From: Akebia trifoliata
Taxonomy: Eukaryota; Streptophyta; Magnoliopsida; Ranunculales; Lardizabalaceae
Direction: 5' to 3'
Assembly: GCA_017979445.1 (NCBI GenBank)
Contig: CM030717.1
Span: forward strand, 28,771,132 to 28,835,131
Length of the DNA: 64,000 nucleotides
The notes below the pieces were generated by a model that saw only the letters and a list, made by a program, of their open reading frames with translations, was not told the DNA's origin and searched no databases. The first letter of the stretch is position 1. The number at the start of each line of letters is the position of its first letter. Below, one piece after another: positions 36,168 through 49,400 of this stretch. Both the position numbers and the translations under genes were made by a program.

Positions 36168-37370
36168 GGGAAAATTACTTAAAGAACCTTGTGGGAGGGT
36201 TTTTTTTTTTTCCCATGCTAAATAATCTCCAAGTTTAGGGTGGCATCTTAGTAGTCCATTTACGAAACTTTTGTTCTCTTCTACTCTAAGTCCAACCTCA
36301 TCTCTCGTTTTAATACTACCATTTTCTCATCTTTTTCACATAGATTTTTCAACAATATTAATTTGAGATCATTTTCAATGATTTTTTTAAATCTTGAATG
36401 ATGAATGGACAATGATATATACTTAATTTTCAACATCTATATGTATTTCTTGATTTATTTTGATGATTTATTAAAAAAAATGAAGAACAAAGTTGAGATT
36501 CTAAATTTTTTGATGAATAAGTCGTAACTTTTGATTCACGACTATGATATATGTATTTTGAGGAGATTTACCCAATATTGAAGTAAAAAACGATCAAATT
36601 AAAAAAAAAAAAAAAAAATGAAAAATCTGGATCACATTTAAAAGCTTCGAATTCATCAATAATATAACCTATACATCGAGTTCGATAACATTAATATATT
36701 GAATTTGACGATAATTATTAATGAACTCAATACTGTTAAAAGTGGTGATTTCAAAAAATAAAAATATTGAATTAGACAATAAAAAGTCGTGAACTCAACG
36801 CTAAGTGGTGAATTCAACAATAAAAATGTTGAACTAGACAATAAAAAGTAGTAAACTTAACACTACAAATGTGATAAATATTTTTCATTTTTTCATTTTT
36901 TTTTACTTCGATATTGGATAAATCTCCTCAAAATACCCAAAATGCATATATTATAGTTACGACATAATCATAAAAAATCTTAGAATCTCAACTCTATTCT
37001 TCATTTTTTAAAATAAATCATCCCCCCCCCCCCCCCCAAAAAAAAAAAATATATATATATATACATCTAATGTTCAAAATTAAGAGTATAACATTCTTCA
37101 TTTTTTATTCACGATAAATAATCGCAATCATTATTGGGAAACCTAACTATGTGAGAAAATGAAAAATGTTAGTTTAGGTACTTAAAAAATATTATAACAT
37201 GAGATGAGGTTCATAGACTATTATTAAGAAAAGACTATTAAGATACCATCCAAAACTTAGGGATTTTTTCCTATTTTGAAAAAAGTTCCTTGCCAAGCTC
37301 ATCCAAAACTTAGGGATTTTTTCCTATTTTGAAAAAAGTTCCTTGCCAAGCTCCTTTAAGTAATTTTCCC
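36168..37370 (+). mobile_element. Mutator-like foldback element, copy B, structurally intact
   Basis: Starts GGGAAAATTACTTAAAG and ends CTTTAAGTAATTTTCCC, with a perfect 9-bp duplication AAAATAAAA at 36159-36167 and 37371-37379. The arms (about 36168-36640 and 36890-37370) are inverse copies over most of their length, leaving a loop of roughly 250 bp. It encodes no transposase. The 9-bp target duplication indicates Mutator-superfamily mobilisation. A transcript across it would fold into a long hairpin. Confidence 0.85.
37248..37353 (+). repeat. 53-bp perfect tandem duplication
   Basis: 37248-37300 and 37301-37353 are identical ('atccaaaacttaggg' to 'gccaagctc'). The duplication lies in the right arm of the foldback element and is absent from copy A, so it arose after the segment was duplicated. 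Confidence 0.9.
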
Positions 37371-39698
37371 AAAATAAAATTTGAAAGTTAGGAAAGTTAT
37401 ATCAATTGCATATAAAATTTCCATAAACTAACAAAGAATATATATATTTTTTAAATTAAAATTTTAAACATATTTTTTAGTCTACATAAATAATCTTACT
37501 ATATTTTATCCAATATTCTTGGTCATTTTTTATTTTTATAATTAATTATCATATTACAATGATCCCGTAATTCCCGTAGTGCATGTGCATGTCTATCCCC
37601 TCCCATTCTTCAAAAACTAAAATTTAAAAATAAAACGAGTTTTGTTTTTTTTTTTAAAGAATCATTGAGTTTAATATGAGTTATTGAAATATAGACCGAC
37701 CTGTTAAATCATTATTTAATGAATCTCACCCCTCGACCTCGTGCTTGTGTTTCTTCATAAATTGTCTCTAAAGTGCATAGAAGCTGAACAAAATGCCTTC
37801 AACAACTCATGTTACCCATGTTACCTTTACAGGACAAGCTCACAATAAAAGTTTTGTCGGAAGATAGGTTGGGGTAATAATATTCCACGTGGCAACATCA
37901 TATGTTATGATTTGCACGATCATCTCCAGCTATTTTGGTTTGAAGTCGTTATTCGTCAACTGCACCAATGGGAGCAATAAATATGAGGAATGTCTTTATC
38001 TGGGGAAGGAATACCTCATGCTTATGAACGACTCTTACCTAAGACGAAAATTGCTAATGTCACACCAACTTTTTCTAATGACAGACCAATTGGGGTCATT
38101 CAAAAGAAAAATAAATTGGTTTAGGGCTTTGATCTTCAGCTTGTAAAAAAGTTTCAGCCCACTAAATTCACAACATATTACAATACCCTGTCTGATGTGA
38201 ACCACTATAATATTATATATATATATATATATATACATAGTAACGAAAAAAAAAAAACTTCATTTTTTTTAAAAGTCTAGTTTAAAACAGGTTTTAAAAT
38301 TTTAATGATTAAAACGATAAAAATAAAAATAAAAAGACACAGAAAACATTCTTATGTTTTAAACATGCTTTTTTTTTAACATTTTAAATGCATTTCTTAC
38401 GTTTTAAATACGTTTTATGTGTATTATATAAAGTTAGATATAAGATTTTCACTATGTCAAAAACAAGGATTTCCGAGTTTATAAAAATGCAAAATACGAC
38501 AGATCATATCTATGGTTTTATTCGACGGTCATAATATGTCGTTCCAATAAAAACGACACAGAAATTTGCCCCTAGCCTACACAAATAATAATGACGTATT
38601 TATCCATCTTATTTTGTATCAGACTAGACCTATGGTTATGTTGGTTAGAAATCAATTTTAATTATTCTTTATCTCAAATATATTTTATTGTTCTCATTTT
38701 CCGTGTCTTACCAAAATTTAAGGTTTCCCGTCTCTCACGATTTAGGGTTTGAGACTTGCGGTGTCCTCTCTCATGATTCTAGGGTTTTTTTTTCTTAACA
38801 TACACACAAAATTTAGGGCTTGGGTTTCGATCTCTCTGCAGTCTTTCACAGATCTATGGTTTCTTGGATCTTTGTACTTCTTTATCACAAAGGTTTGATT
38901 GTTGGAGCTGGCATTAACAACGACATCCGTTGAACCAAGGCTAGTTTTTTGCTCAAGGAGTTTCCAAAGTTTTAGAGATTGGTGCATAAAAATGTTTGTT
39001 CTCTCTCTTAGCTTATGTGTAAAATGGGAAAATAAATAGAGTACTTCTTCAAAGATTTTGAATGAGAAGAATTAAGAGAAGAGATTCAAATTGTTACGTT
39101 TCCACAAGAATTTCTTCAAAGATAAATTATGTTTTGTAAAGAGCTTGTTGTCTGGATTAATGTATCTTTGTTTGTTGATCGCTTCAGGTTTGACTTAAAT
39201 GAATTGTTGGTCAAGTCCCATAATGTCTTGTTTCTATTTGATAAAATTTTCCAATATGATCACAACCCAAAGTTTTTAAGTCTTTCATTTTATATTTGGA
39301 AGTTATCTTAATTTTCTTTCAAATGAATAAGTCTCATTAGGAGTACAACTCGGTTCTGTTTGTGGTTAAATCAGAGTCGAGCCAACGTAAGTCGGTTCCA
39401 CTGAATAAAGGGTTATCCCCTTTATAGTGCTTACTGATAATAATAATAAAAAAATACATATTTTTTTATAATTAAAATTTTATTTTTATTTTTAAATTTA
39501 CCCAATAATTTTTTCGACTTTACAGAATTTTGCTGACCTTTTTCAGAACTTTCTCTTACCGAATTATTCTCGAACCTTTGCCACTAAAGACCCACGCACA
39601 ATATTAAAAATCAATTTTTTTTTCTCCCCTCGCTCACCAACAATGATTTGATGAGCCATCTCAATTATCCCGGATGAGACAAGGAACATCTTCCCAAA

Positions 39699-40994
39699 CC
39701 TCTTAAAAATGAAGAAAAACCCAAAGAGGAGGAGGAAGAAAAGGAAAATGGAAAATGTCACTCATTTGATCCCACGAATGATACTGAGATGACTTATTAG
39801 ACCATTTTTTAAACTATGCTCAGACCAGTACAGTCAAATTGAAACTGCAAGATGATATTCAGGGTTTAGGCCATTAGGAAGTTTCGTCCACAAATCAACC
39901 CAAATTTATTGGGTTGAGATAGAGGTTGGATGAGCTCAAGTGAAGGCATCGCGAAATCACAAGGGAGGAACCCTCGGGGGAGATCAGGTTGGGAGTCACC
40001 ACGTAGTTTAGGTTTAGGAATCGAATTTGACTTCGAATAGGATTCGGTTCGGTTTGCGATAGAAATAATGAGTAAGTGGTCAGATTATGGATTTCAAAAG
40101 TTGTTCGACACTGAACCCACCCGACTCGAGAGTTGGTCTCTACTGCAATCCATTGACTAGATTAAGGTCAACTTAAGTGGACTAGGTCAATATGCTATTT
40201 TAGTCGAAGTGACTTCAATCATGATCATCTCATTGAGACCTAATTCGACCTATGATTAAATCTATGCATGTGCCAACATGATCTATGAAGAATTTGAATT
40301 ACTAATCCAAATTATTTCGCTAATGTATGGAAAATAAAATTATCAAGATTAATCACAATCAATGACATGCATAATTTTGATCTAGCAAGCCACCTTTAAG
40401 ACGTCTTACAATTGGCAAATGATTTTCACAAAATTATCTCAATGATGAATTAATTATGGAATGTTGAAGCATGAAATTGATAGTATAATCGATATGAATT
40501 TCTCTAAACCACGATATTGGTTTTCCCAATTTTCTTTTCCTTGTTCCCGAAAATGCTTTGAGATGGACCATGAGAGAGTGAAGGGAGAGGTAGGGAGACT
40601 ATAAGATATAGTTTTTTCATCAACAAGTTCACAAGATAAGGAGATGAGGACGATGGAGAGATCCGGACCCCCCCCCTCTTTTGCAATCCTGGTCCCTCTT
40701 TTATAGGTAAGTTTGTAAGGTTGGACGTGGTTCAGTTGAAAATTTTGTGGGATTTGTGGGATATTGGTTTAGTAATGGAGTTGAAGATGATGTGGGTGAT
40801 ATGGGGAGTTGAAAGAGAAAATTATGGAGAGAGAGATAAGTGTGTTTGTGGGGATGATTTTGCAAGAGATATGGTAATGTGGTCTAAGAGAATGTTGGGC
40901 CAAGATAATTCGTGTGTGTGAGGTGTGAGAAGAAGTGGGAAGTGGGGATGGCTTTGAAAGAGTGAGTTTTGTGGGTGCTTTCATGGAGCGAACT
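39699..40994. other. Degenerate gypsy LTR and unassigned sequence
   Basis: About 39930-40160 carries 'gggagtcaccacgtagttt' and 'gagttggtctctactgcaat', reverse-strand counterparts of the LTR end blocks seen at 62520-62670, so it looks like a decayed minus-strand Tat-type LTR. The remainder has no recognisable gene. A run of nine C lies at about 40669. Confidence 0.45.
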
Positions 40995-43900
40995 TGTGGC
41001 GCCCCGCCAAACGCTAACACAAATCCCAAGGCCAAATCCCAAGGTACTAGGTGGCACCTCGAAATTTCGGCATGGTCTCATCTGTTTATGTTAGCGTTTC
41101 ACGGAACTCAAACCTGATAAACCAATTTATAACAAAACCTGTATATAAAGCTATAAATACAGGAAATGAACAGCGGAAGACTAATTACATCTAACATGTA
41201 AGTAGATCAGAGTGCGGAAGATTTAATCATATACAGGCTTACAAAATACTCTCACTCTAACATAGGCCTAAACTCTCAATCCAAAACTACATACATCCTG
41301 GATGAAACTGGCAATTCTAACGGATGTAGCCTTAGTGCTCACCAGGCAATAAACTCTGATCGTCGATTTGACCGACCAGATACTCTTCAAATACTGACTC
41401 TACGCCTGTCTCGGTAGCTGCAAGTGCTGAAACTAAAAAAATAGGAAGGAAATGGTGAGTAACGAAAGTTACCCAGCAAGTCCACAGCCAATTCCTACCA
41501 ATAACCCTTCCTAAGCATGATCGAATAAAGCATACTGAATATTTTTAATACATGCAAGGTTTTACAAGATAAAATACGATCAACTGGTACATATAGCCAG
41601 GGATGAGCAACTAAACAGTTTAAAGATTACACATGGAATCAATCATCCATACTCATTATACATTTTTCATTCTATGCAAATACCATTGACAACATTAAAA
41701 CGATAGACATGCTTTTCAGTTTATAATTCGAAATATAACAACAGATACATAATACAAGTGGTGGAGTATTGGAATTAAAGAGTTGGAATTCACGACTGGA
41801 TCGCTCCCAGTCAGGACATGATATTCTCCAATAACATCGTAGTTCCTGATTTTGTGGCTGGTCGTGTCTACCACGCTTGCGGAACCATTTATCCGGCTCA
41901 GGCTGGCCGTTTGACGTGACCGTAAGCAATGGGTCTCTTTTCGATGTGTCAGAACGTTTGACTACTACTAGATTTTTAGTGATCACTTACTAATCATCTT
42001 CGTCTATGCCTATCAGGCGTGCATGTGATTCCCAAATGACACTCCACTCGTATACGACCACCTTTACAATACACGTTCACTGGTAAAGATAAGAAAGGAA
42101 TGGACCCGGATTCCAGTTGTGACTCCACTCTCATACGCGTCCCATACCACGTATGAGTTTGGTGGTCCCTACCGTACATCCCAGGATAGTATACCCCTCC
42201 GGATGATGTGACACACTATCCCTTCAGGCATTCACAAACCCTTTAACAGCTCACAAAATAGCTACGTACATATATGATTTTTCATTTAAAACAAAAGAGA
42301 AATTAACAGAACAGGGTTGAGAACGGATATCCAGTTCCTACCATGCAACCGTGGCCAATCGGCCTAAAATAAATAACAGTACTCAGCGCAAGCGCTAACA
42401 TAATCGGAAATAAACATGCAACCCTTTCATTAATAACCTGGATATCCTTTCACCAACCTACACACAACATACAATATAAATGCAGACATCACCCCTCGGG
42501 TGTGATTCTGACATTTTACCGTTCATTCCCTTTTCCCATTCTCTCAACATTCTCATTTTTCATCCTTTCAAATCAACCATTCATTTTCAATCTTTCAAAG
42601 TCATTCTTTTGTTCTTTCCATTGAAAACCACCGAAGTTTATTAAAAAATAAGGTCCCAGCGATGCTCGGGACCAAAGCTGTTAAAAATAGAGAAAGCTGA
42701 TGAAAATTTGGCTAAGTGTCAGAAACTCAAATTTTCAAAGTTCTCGAAATTAAAAACGGGTTTTTCGAAATGAAAGTCTTGATCATGAGATTCGACACCA
42801 TATAGTTTTTGAAATCTAATTCAAAGAAACGCGAAAGTTATTTCATTTTGAAAACTTGCCGAAAACGTCGAAAAATACGTTTTGTTCTTGAAACCAAAAT
42901 TCGGATTTTGATCCTTTGAGATTTGGATCTTAAAACCATTCCCATTGTTCCGAAATGGGGGGTAAAACCTTAATTTCATTAAAGAAATTAAAGTAAATGG
43001 AAAGTAAAAATTAAAGAGGACATTTACTTAAATGTTTTTAATGAAATAAAGGGTGAGAAATAGTGTATAAGGTGTGAGGAGGTGAAGCCAAAAGTCAGAA
43101 CACTGTTCTGAAGAGAACTGTGTCTGTCGGTGGCAGGAACAAGATGTTGTCGGTGGAACCGACATAATACACATCGGCAGATGTCGGTGGGACCGACGGT
43201 CCTGCCGACAGTGTAAAATTTCTCGCGCTGTTTAGCTTCGTCGGTGGCAGAAGCTCCATTCTGTCGGTGGGACCGACAGAATGCCTTCGGTAGGTGCCGG
43301 TGGAACCGACCCTACCCGCCTACGCCTGAACCTCACTCGCGATTTTTGGGTTTTTCGATCCCTTTTTCGATTTCCTTTTCCATTCTTCGAACCATTCTAC
43401 CCACCCACGATTTTGTTATCAAAATTCGATCAAACATAAGCAAAACACCCACCTCTACCATGAATTTGAAATCAAACACAAATTTCTATGATTTAAATGC
43501 AAACAATAAGTTTTGTTTCAAAGCCCTAAATGCACATTTGAGAAATCTAAAGTTACCAATAAGAATCGAAAGTCCCTTACTTGGTTGTGGACGCCAAGGA
43601 TACAAGCTAGCACTACAAATCCGGGTTGGATGGCTCGAGAGTCGAGGTTGGACTGACTTGGATGCGAAACGAGCGAGGGTTTGCAAAGTATCCGACAATG
43701 ACGTTCTCCTTCTCCTCTATAATGAAGTATAGACCTAGCTCCTAACTCGATGAAGTCCTCGGATGGAAGATGTTGAGCTTTACTCGAGCTACCCGGCTGG
43801 TTTTGATGGAGGATGGAGAAAATGAATAAGAATGGGTAAGTAAAGATGGTGAAGTTGTAGCTCTCGACGTGGCCGACAACTTTGTCTTCTTCGTCGAGGT

Positions 43901-44455
43901 TCAACTCGGCTTCGTTCGGGCTAGAACTTGAAGGGAATGGGTTGAAACCCTTGGGTGGAGAAGTGGCTGTCGTTTGGGATTTTCTTAGAGAAGAAGAGGA
44001 AATAATGAAATAAAAGAAATCAGATTCCTTTTTATAATAAAGCTGAGGGGCATACTTGTAATTTCCCCCTTATTTCTAGTTTCGATCGTAACTTAACTAT
44101 TCGGACTCGAAAAACGACAAACGAATATACCATTTCGAATAATTTTTCGATTCGGATCTAATGGTGTCATCAAATCTTTTCGATTCTCGCTCTAACGAAA
44201 TTCCACTATTTTGGGTCCCACTTAACACGAAATTCGAGGATTTTACAACTTTTTCCTCCGAACTCGAATTCGAACTTGCTTACAGGCTAATGTATATATT
44301 TCGATCCTTTTGAATCTAATGGCGAAGTCGATTTTCCTTAAAATTAATCATAGCAATATTCGAATATTTTTCTCTAAGTCTTTCATTCGATATTTCCCTC
44401 AAAATCTCACCATTTACTTTCCTCGAGATATGAGTTGAAAATCTGGGGTGTTACA
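40995..44455 (+). mobile_element. Solo LTR, 3.3-kb gypsy-type family, copy 3
   Basis: Starts TGTGGCGCCCC and ends GGGGTGTTACA, with an identical 5-bp duplication GAACT at 40990-40994 and 44456-44460. It matches copy 1 (4324-7633) along its whole length; a 61-codon stretch at 41994-42179 translates identically to 5318-5503, pointing to recent divergence. It is 151 bp longer, mostly because of a block at about 42880-43020 missing from copy 1. It also carries the GTCGGTGG palindrome cluster (about 43123-43310). The 162-codon frame at 43244 is LTR sequence, not a gene. Confidence 0.87.
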
Positions 44456-46004
44456 GAACTATTCATGTGTATGGTGGGATGGTGATCATGGAGGGATTAG
44501 TTGGTTACTTAGGTCAAGTTTTAGATCTGAATGTTTATCCATTACATATTGAATAACAAGAAAATTGAAATTTCGGGCTTTGTACCGTGTCTAATCCTGG
44601 AGGGGATGAATAGGTTATTTCTTTCGAAAATACCTGACTTATCTAGGTAGGTCAAATGATAAATCAAATCACCTAGATTTATTCACCAACAAAGCATGGT
44701 AGTCTAGGTCTCAAGATTATGTTAACAAAAGTATGTACTAGAAGTTGATCAAGATTTTACTCATGACATACATGGAGAGACATTCAATGCTAAAACATGA
44801 TGATGACATTCAATGAACACATGGTGAGCAATTTATGGTCTTCATGTCATACATCAACATTCAAGAACATTCACATTGCACATCAAAGCTTAAAGTATAA
44901 ATGTAAAAAGAAACACAAGATTTATAGTGGTTCAGCAACTTCCTTACATCCACTACCAAGTACCCTACTGTAGAATCTTGGGTTCCACTAAAGAGGAGGT
45001 TTTTACTTCACCTTAAAACCTTATAACACATAGTTTTCTCTAGGCTAATCTAAACCTATGGGCTTGAGAAGAAACACTTCTTCTTCAAACATGTGGATTT
45101 TGTCCTTAGAAAATCCAATACTTTGATCTCTTGGCTAGAACCTTCAACTCTAATAAGAGCTTGGTTTTGACTAGGAACCAAAATACTTACAAGGACTTTC
45201 ACTCAACTCTATCGATATTCCAATTTGATGTTTGAGTTCTTTATGTCCTTGAGCTTCACTTCTTTATCACGTTGTGCTCTTTATTTCAAGAGGATTCCCT
45301 ATGCTCCATTTAGATCTTCCAAAGTGTGTGCAAGGCAAGGTTAAATAAATGAAGAGGATCAAACTAAGAAGGACTTAGGTTGAAGGTATTTTCAACTAAG
45401 GTATGGACTTTCCATGGCTACACGGAGCTCTCAAGATAGTATGAGGTGAGAGAAATTTGTCTCTAGAGTTTGAAAAACAACAAATGAAAAAAATGCTGAG
45501 TTTTATAGACATTTACGGACTTTTTGAGTGCTAACGGAGGTGCCATGACATTTCTCGGCACCCCTCATATGTCCAACGGTCATATTTTAGACTCAGAGAG
45601 GTAGGCATTTTGAACTAACGATGCCGTCGTGTGTACAAATTGGCACATACAAGAAAATGCATGCTTTCCTCTAAGGCCCTTGTTACTTTAATAGGGATCC
45701 CATTAAACTTTAGGTCATCTATAACCCTTGCAGTTGTTTCTTCAAAAATAGTTTGTTTGTAAAATAGTTTGTCATTATAAGCACTTTAGTTTTTCCCACA
45801 AATATAAAGTTGATTCTTCATAAATCACATTATACATCACTTCGTTTACAAGATATGAACAAATAGTACTTATGAATTTCATATCAATCTCTTTCTAATC
45901 ATCCTTGTCCATTACTAAAATTTGGCTTTTCGATCAATCTCTTTTCAAATCATCCTTGTCCATTGTTGCAGGTTTCTTACTAGACAACGCCTTATACAAT
46001 CTTT
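44456..46004. other. Intergenic sequence, possible old LTR debris
   Basis: No gene recognised. The phrase 'gatttatagtggttcagcaa' near 44920 resembles a block common in plant copia-type LTRs, and a looser relative occurs near 51040, but no LTR ends were found. The rest is unassigned. Confidence 0.4.
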
Positions 46005-46009
46005 GTTAC

Positions 46010-46448
46010 TGTTGGGTTATGTCTTATATTATTGTATATAGAGAGTTGTCGTGGATTCATCTCAGATCTTTTGATGATCCGTTAACGACCCGCATGACCT
46101 GTTTAATTGGTAATGTGTGGGGTTTCCCCACCATTACTAGGGATCCGGGCAAAGTCCCAGGGCAAAATATTGGACCCATTTGGTTTGGATTTGGATCCGA
46201 CCCATTTAACCTCTTTGTAACCCTAAGTATATAAAGGGTAAGAGATGAAACCCTAAAGGGAGTGAGAGATATACAAGAGGCATAGAGAAATTGTAACATA
46301 GTTCTTCTTTGATTATCATAGTGAAATCGTCGTTTTCACCCGTAGATGTAGGTTGATGTTTTGACCGAACCACTTATATCTTGTGTCGTATGAGATTCTT
46401 GTGTTCTTGTTTTGATTTATATTTCAAATCATAGGGTTCTTTTTAACA
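46010..46448 (+). repeat. 5' LTR of the copia element
   Basis: 439 bp, TG...CA. A TATA box TATATAAA at 46228-46235 is followed by 'gggtaagagatgaaaccct', a likely RNA start region. It lacks the 'atatttgttccactt' stretch present in the 3' LTR. Confidence 0.93.
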
Positions 46449-46451
46449 AAC

Positions 46452-46463
46452 TGGTATAAGAGC
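46452..46463 (+). other. Primer-binding site (initiator tRNA-Met type)
   Basis: TGGTATAAGAGC begins 4 bases after the LTR and matches the usual TGGTATCAGAGC complement of the initiator tRNA-Met 3' end except for one base. Confidence 0.85.
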
Positions 46464-46464
46464 T

Positions 46465-49400
46465 ATGACTACGAAGTATGATATCGAAAAATTCGATGGA
46501 ATAAACGATTTTAATCTATGGCGGGTTCCGGTGAAAGCTTTGCTTGTTCAGCAAGGTTTATCAAAAGTGCTGTTGGGAAGTAATAATTTGCCTGAATCGT
46601 TGAAATCAGAATAGAAAAAGGAGATCTTGGAGAAGGCTCACAATGCGATTCTATTTTCTTTGGCGAATAAAGTCTGGTGAGAGGTCAGTGATTCAGATAC
46701 GGTAGATCTACTATGGATAAAACTGGAAACTCGGTACATGACAAAATCTCTTACAAATCGGTGGTATCTAAAGAAATGATTTTACACCATAGGGATGCGA
46801 GAAGGTACTTATATTCTTGATCATCTTAATGAATATAATAGTATTTTTTAAATTTAAAGAATGTTGGTGCTAAAATTGATGAAGAAGATCAAGCCACACT
46901 TTTTATTTGTTTTCTACCACCTTCGTATGAGAATTCTGTTGATACCCTAATGTATGAAAAAATTACTATTTCGGTTGAAGAGATTAAATCTATTTTAAAT
47001 TCTAAGGAATTGAAGAACAAAGTATATGGAATTATAGAAAGCTCAGGTAAAGGTTTGTTAGGGGGAAATCAAATCATAAAGGGAGCCATAATAATAAATA
47101 AAAAAAGACGATTTAGATCAAAATCGAAGACTAGAAAGTTAAAATATCTTAATTTTCATCAAAAATGACATTTTAAAGAAATTATCCTGAGCGTAAATGA
47201 AAGGAAAAATAAAATCATAATGACCATGATGCTGGCGATGCAGCAGTTGTAGATAGAAACAGTGATAACGGTGATGTACTATCAGTTTCTACCAATCTCT
47301 CCAATGAGGAGTGGATTCTTGATTCAGCATGCACCTATCATATATATCCCAATAAGGACTGGTTCACAATCTATCGACCTTTAGATGGGGGTGAAGTTCT
47401 TATGCGTAACAATGCTATTTATAAGGTAATAGGGATAGGTACACTTCAGGTGAAGATGTTTGACGGTATTGTGAGGACATTATCAGATGTCAGACACGTT
47501 CCAGATTTAAAGAAAAATTAGATTTCTTTAGGTATGCTAGACTCAAATGGCTATTGTTACAAAGCAAGGGGTGGAGTTATTCGTATTTTTAAGGGTGCTC
47601 TTGTGGTAATGAAAGGGCTAAAGAAGAATGGGTTATACGTATTGCAAGGACAGACAATTACAAGTATGGCGTCAGTATCAGCAGTAGATTTAGACACCAC
47701 CAGATTGTGGCATATACACCTCGGGTATATGAGTGAGAAAGGGATGACAATTTGCTTGACGGAAAGAAAATTGGACTTCTATGAGCATTGTGTTTTCAGG
47801 AAACAGTGCAAAGTAAAGTTCAGCACAGGTAGTCATAGAACCAAGGGTACTGTGGATTATATCCATTTTGATTTATGGGGTCCATTTTCGATTGTATCAC
47901 ATGGTGGAAGCAAATACATGTTGACATTCATTGATGATTTTTTGAAAAAAAATCTGGATATTTATTTTAAAGAGTAAATATAAAGTTTTTGTCAAATTCA
48001 AGCAATGAAAGACACTGATAGAAAAATAAACTAGAAAATAGATCAAGAGATTGAGAACTGATAATGATTTGGAATTTTGTTTTAAAAAGTTCGAAGAATT
48101 CTGTAAAAATGAGGGTATCATGCTCACACAGTACGAAAGCTATCACAACATAATGGGGTTGCATAACGAATGAACATGACTCTATTGGAAAGGACGCGGT
48201 GCATATAATCAAATTCTAATTTGCCAAAGTAGTTTTGAACTGAAGCTGTTAACACAGCTTGTTATCTAATGAACAGGTCTCCTGACAATGCTAATGAGTT
48301 CATAACTTCGGAGGAGGTATGGTTGGGGTCTCCTCCTATATATTTAGGTGTCCAACATATGCTCATATAAATGATAATAAGCTTGAATCGATGGCAAAGA
48401 AATGCATATTTTTTGGATATTAGGTTGGAGTAAAAGGTTACAAATTGTTGTACCCAAATGTGACAAGAAAAAAGTTTCTCATCAGTAGGGATGTGATATT
48501 CGATGAGTCTATCATGTTTAGTATGAAAGAGGTACTCGATATTGAAAGACTTCGTGGTGTCATTGAACAGGTGGAGCTAGAGGCTCTTATTTTGGAAAAC
48601 AATGGTATAGATGATCTAGATCAAGAGGATGGAGAACCACGACAGGATCCTACTTTTAGGGATGTGGTTCAATTACAATAGTACAACTTGGCTAAAGACA
48701 GACAAAGGAGGCAGGTTAGGCCACCTTAGAGATTTGTTCATACAAATTTGATGGCTTATGTACTCAGTATGGAAAAGATTATGGATAGTAAGAAGCCATG
48801 TACCTATCAAGAGGCCATTACATGTGAGGAGCCAATATAGTGGTGTGTTGCCATGACTAAGGAGATCGAGTCTCTTCACAAAACCAAACATGGAAGATTG
48901 TTAAGAAGCCAAAGAGTCAGAAAATTGTGGGATGCAGATAGGTCTTCAAGAAAATGAAGGAATCTCAGGAATTGAAGATGCTAAGTTCAAAATATAATTG
49001 GTGTCAAAGGAGTATACGCAGTGGCAAGGTATGGATTTCACCAAGGTTTTCTCGCTTGTGGTGAAACATACTTCTATCAGAGTGTTTTTTGTCATGTTTG
49101 TCTTATACAATTTAGAGCTTGAACAACTTAATGTAAATATTGTTTTTCTACATTGTGAGTTAGAATAATAGATTTATATGCATCTATTAGAGGAATTCAT
49201 TATTCAGGGGAAGGAAGATCATGTGTGTTTCTTGAAAAAATCTTTATATGGCTTGAAATAGCCTCCTAAACAGTAATATAAGAGGTTTGATACTTTTATG
49301 GTAGAAAACAACTAATTCAAGAGTAAGTACAATAATTGTGTTTATCATCGAAGGCTCACAGATGGTTTGTTTAAGTACTTATTATTATATGTAGATGGCA

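Larger units (their letters stand above)
35722..39698 (+). repeat. Duplicated segment, copy B
   Basis: Matches 19334-27230 in order and orientation (see copy A). It retains an intact foldback element at 36168-37370 and lacks the MITE, solo LTR and CACTA-like fragment of copy A. It has about 190 bp (37380-37560) deleted in copy A, and itself lacks sequence corresponding to about 20250-24210. A C homopolymer of about 16 (37022) and a TA microsatellite (38213-38235) are present. No intact gene was recognised. Confidence 0.85.

Noticed and set aside
43244..43732. 162-codon open frame
   Set aside because: Lies wholly inside a solo LTR; the equivalent region of copy 1 is not open in the same way and no protein motif is present.
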